Shown here: piece after piece, positions 10,901 through 10,998 of the stretch
Numbering within the stretch: position 1 is the stretch's first letter
How the letters are laid out: every line of letters starts with the position of its first letter
Origin: Candidatus Kaiserbacteria bacterium
Lineage (GTDB): Bacteria; Patescibacteriota; Minisyncoccia; Phycocordibacterales; Phycocordibacteraceae
Direction of reading: 5' to 3'
DNA: 10,998 nucleotides
Assembly: GCA_023267775.1 (NCBI GenBank)
Contig: JAHFMQ010000025.1
Coordinates: forward strand, 1-10,998
Program-made: the position numbers and the translations under genes
The notes under the pieces: generated by a model
Seen by the model: only the letters and a program-made list of their open reading frames with translations
Databases searched by the model: none
Told to the model about the DNA's origin: nothing

Positions 10901-10998
10901 TATATAAAATCGCTAAAGAACACATATTCAAGGACAATACCAAACCACCCATCACTGGTCGTCGAAAACAAGATGCGCTCAAGAATCTAAAGTTTCTT
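7954..10998 (+). CDS. PLD-like nuclease / SNF2-family helicase fusion (3' end outside window)
   Basis: The frame is open from the ATG at 7954 to the window edge, 1015 codons with no stop. An N-terminal phospholipase-D-like domain carries one HxK motif (NHSKFYIL; H138, K140) followed by EGSSNLTHSGL (162-172), the G-S-x-N part of the PLD site. The superfamily 2 helicase core follows: Walker A GLGKS (293-297), DEAH (361-364), SATPF (390-394), motif V ATDAISEGFNLHRAG (starting near 781) and motif VI QRVGRINRI (811-819). About 300 mostly charged, helical residues lie between the two RecA lobes, as is common in SNF2-type translocases. PLD and SNF2 modules occur together in defence systems such as DISARM and in NgoFVII-type restriction enzymes, so an anti-invader role is likely but not shown. 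A methyltransferase or other partner would lie downstream, out of view. Confidence 0.92.
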   Translation, partial: MSTITNIGENTLSARLKTILPNCDRIDALVGYFYFSGFRDLHEELKDKDIRILVGMDIDRRIIEKISSFDDLNLDDHAVGTKISTRSGARHEYIENFSKIFNDTDYFDNEEAQKAFEIFLDKIKNGSLQIKKTAEPNHSKFYILHHRSEHDREGEEPGIIIEGSSNLTHSGLKGQRERNRILVEKHYYDEDVADFETAWNDSKNITITDGSTSEEFISEVKKRIWLYQLPDPKLMYYRVLDEYFSVEEIEDMKTPQQITAGKFTDLKYQKDAVNLGIDRIRRFGGVIIADVVGLGKSVIASTIAHNLNMKTIIIAPPHLETQWKDYLSEFNFKGFVYTTGKVEEALKRHGDDEGDLLIVLDEAHKHRNEDTDNYKILHRLCAGNSVMALSATPFNNDPKDIYALIKLFSTPGQSTIKTVENLSIAFHELFKRYKNIRREIRKSSKQGESDDMSEVTTELHSIAAELRKMIEPLVIRRSRLDLKEIEDYRIDLEKQGVAFAEVRDPEILEYDLGELTPLYLDTLEQISSSDNSKSFEGVRYKPASYIKAGSKFIKELIDAEEDDESDVSAEERIQRITQAQANVAKFMRRLLVRRFESSIGSFRASLKNMIASSETMLDWYDNRDVVPIFKKGALPTNEELEEKTAEELEELFERLKDKGLIEIPVSEIQPQFRTALEKDIELLKRVQEKWLNVEHDPKYDFFKEKISRSIKDDSKRKIIVFTEFTDTANYVCDKLIKDGIKRVYKYSSEDSSKGSKETIQRNFDAGLDKAKQSDDYDIIIATDAISEGFNLHRAGAVINYDIPYNPTRVIQRVGRINRINKKMFDELHIFNFFPTTTGEVETNTRAISTLKMDLIHSLLGEDTKIFTKDEDLKNYFAKQYQEEKDKTESLSWDAKYRNEWMGFRHDPEIKKQIATIPHRARIARKFAVSGVVAFAKRNGNFVFAFGKTPETVEIVPPEVALPFFNDITEGEYALETTVNFEPIYKIAKEHIFKDNTKPPITGRRKQDALKNLKFL

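Overview
This window looks like part of a Candidate Phyla Radiation (Patescibacteria, probably Parcubacteria-like) chromosome. The reasons are very tight gene packing, almost no recognisable Shine-Dalgarno sites, several -10 boxes placed 5-9 bases before a start codon (leaderless transcripts), a small conserved protein of a kind I associate with these genomes, a fused deformylase/formyltransferase gene, and a serine recombinase element of a type common there. TGA is used as a stop, so the ordinary bacterial code applies. The lineage call is inference from gene content, not a phylogenetic result.

Bases 1-3843 are housekeeping. They hold the 3' end of murA (cell wall), a strong two-way terminator, a small conserved protein of unknown function, a cluster of palindromic repeats, and a GIY-YIG nuclease gene whose stop overlaps the start of a def-fmt fusion. 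That fusion joins the enzyme that removes formyl groups from new proteins to the enzyme that puts them on initiator tRNA. A convergent minus-strand operon follows: a PEBP/YbhB-like protein, a DUF167 protein and a short ribosome hibernation factor.

Bases 3860-4585 hold the most striking object, a tRNA-Asn(GUU) gene split inside its anticodon by a 596-nt group I intron. Most core pairings (P2-P8) can be drawn from the sequence, the intron ends in the expected G, and it carries its own HNH homing endonuclease gene.

Bases 4583-7723 are an integrated element abutting the 3' end of the same tRNA. It carries a large serine recombinase on the minus strand. Divergently, it carries an AT-rich pair: a single-pass membrane protein and a protein with a HEPN-like Rx5H motif, a plausible toxin or defence cargo. 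The element is bounded by two perfect 167-bp inverted repeats that each encode the C-terminal end of the recombinase, so the right-hand copy is a recombinase fragment. The recombinase frame reads through the element boundary, antisense through the tRNA and into the intron.

Bases 7724-7953 are a GC-rich, hairpin-prone spacer. From 7954 to the window edge runs one open frame for a large PLD-nuclease/SNF2-helicase fusion, a domain pairing found in anti-phage and restriction systems. It may belong to the same genomic island. Taken together, 3.9-11 kb is an accessory hotspot at one tRNA gene, used independently by a self-splicing intron and by a recombinase element.
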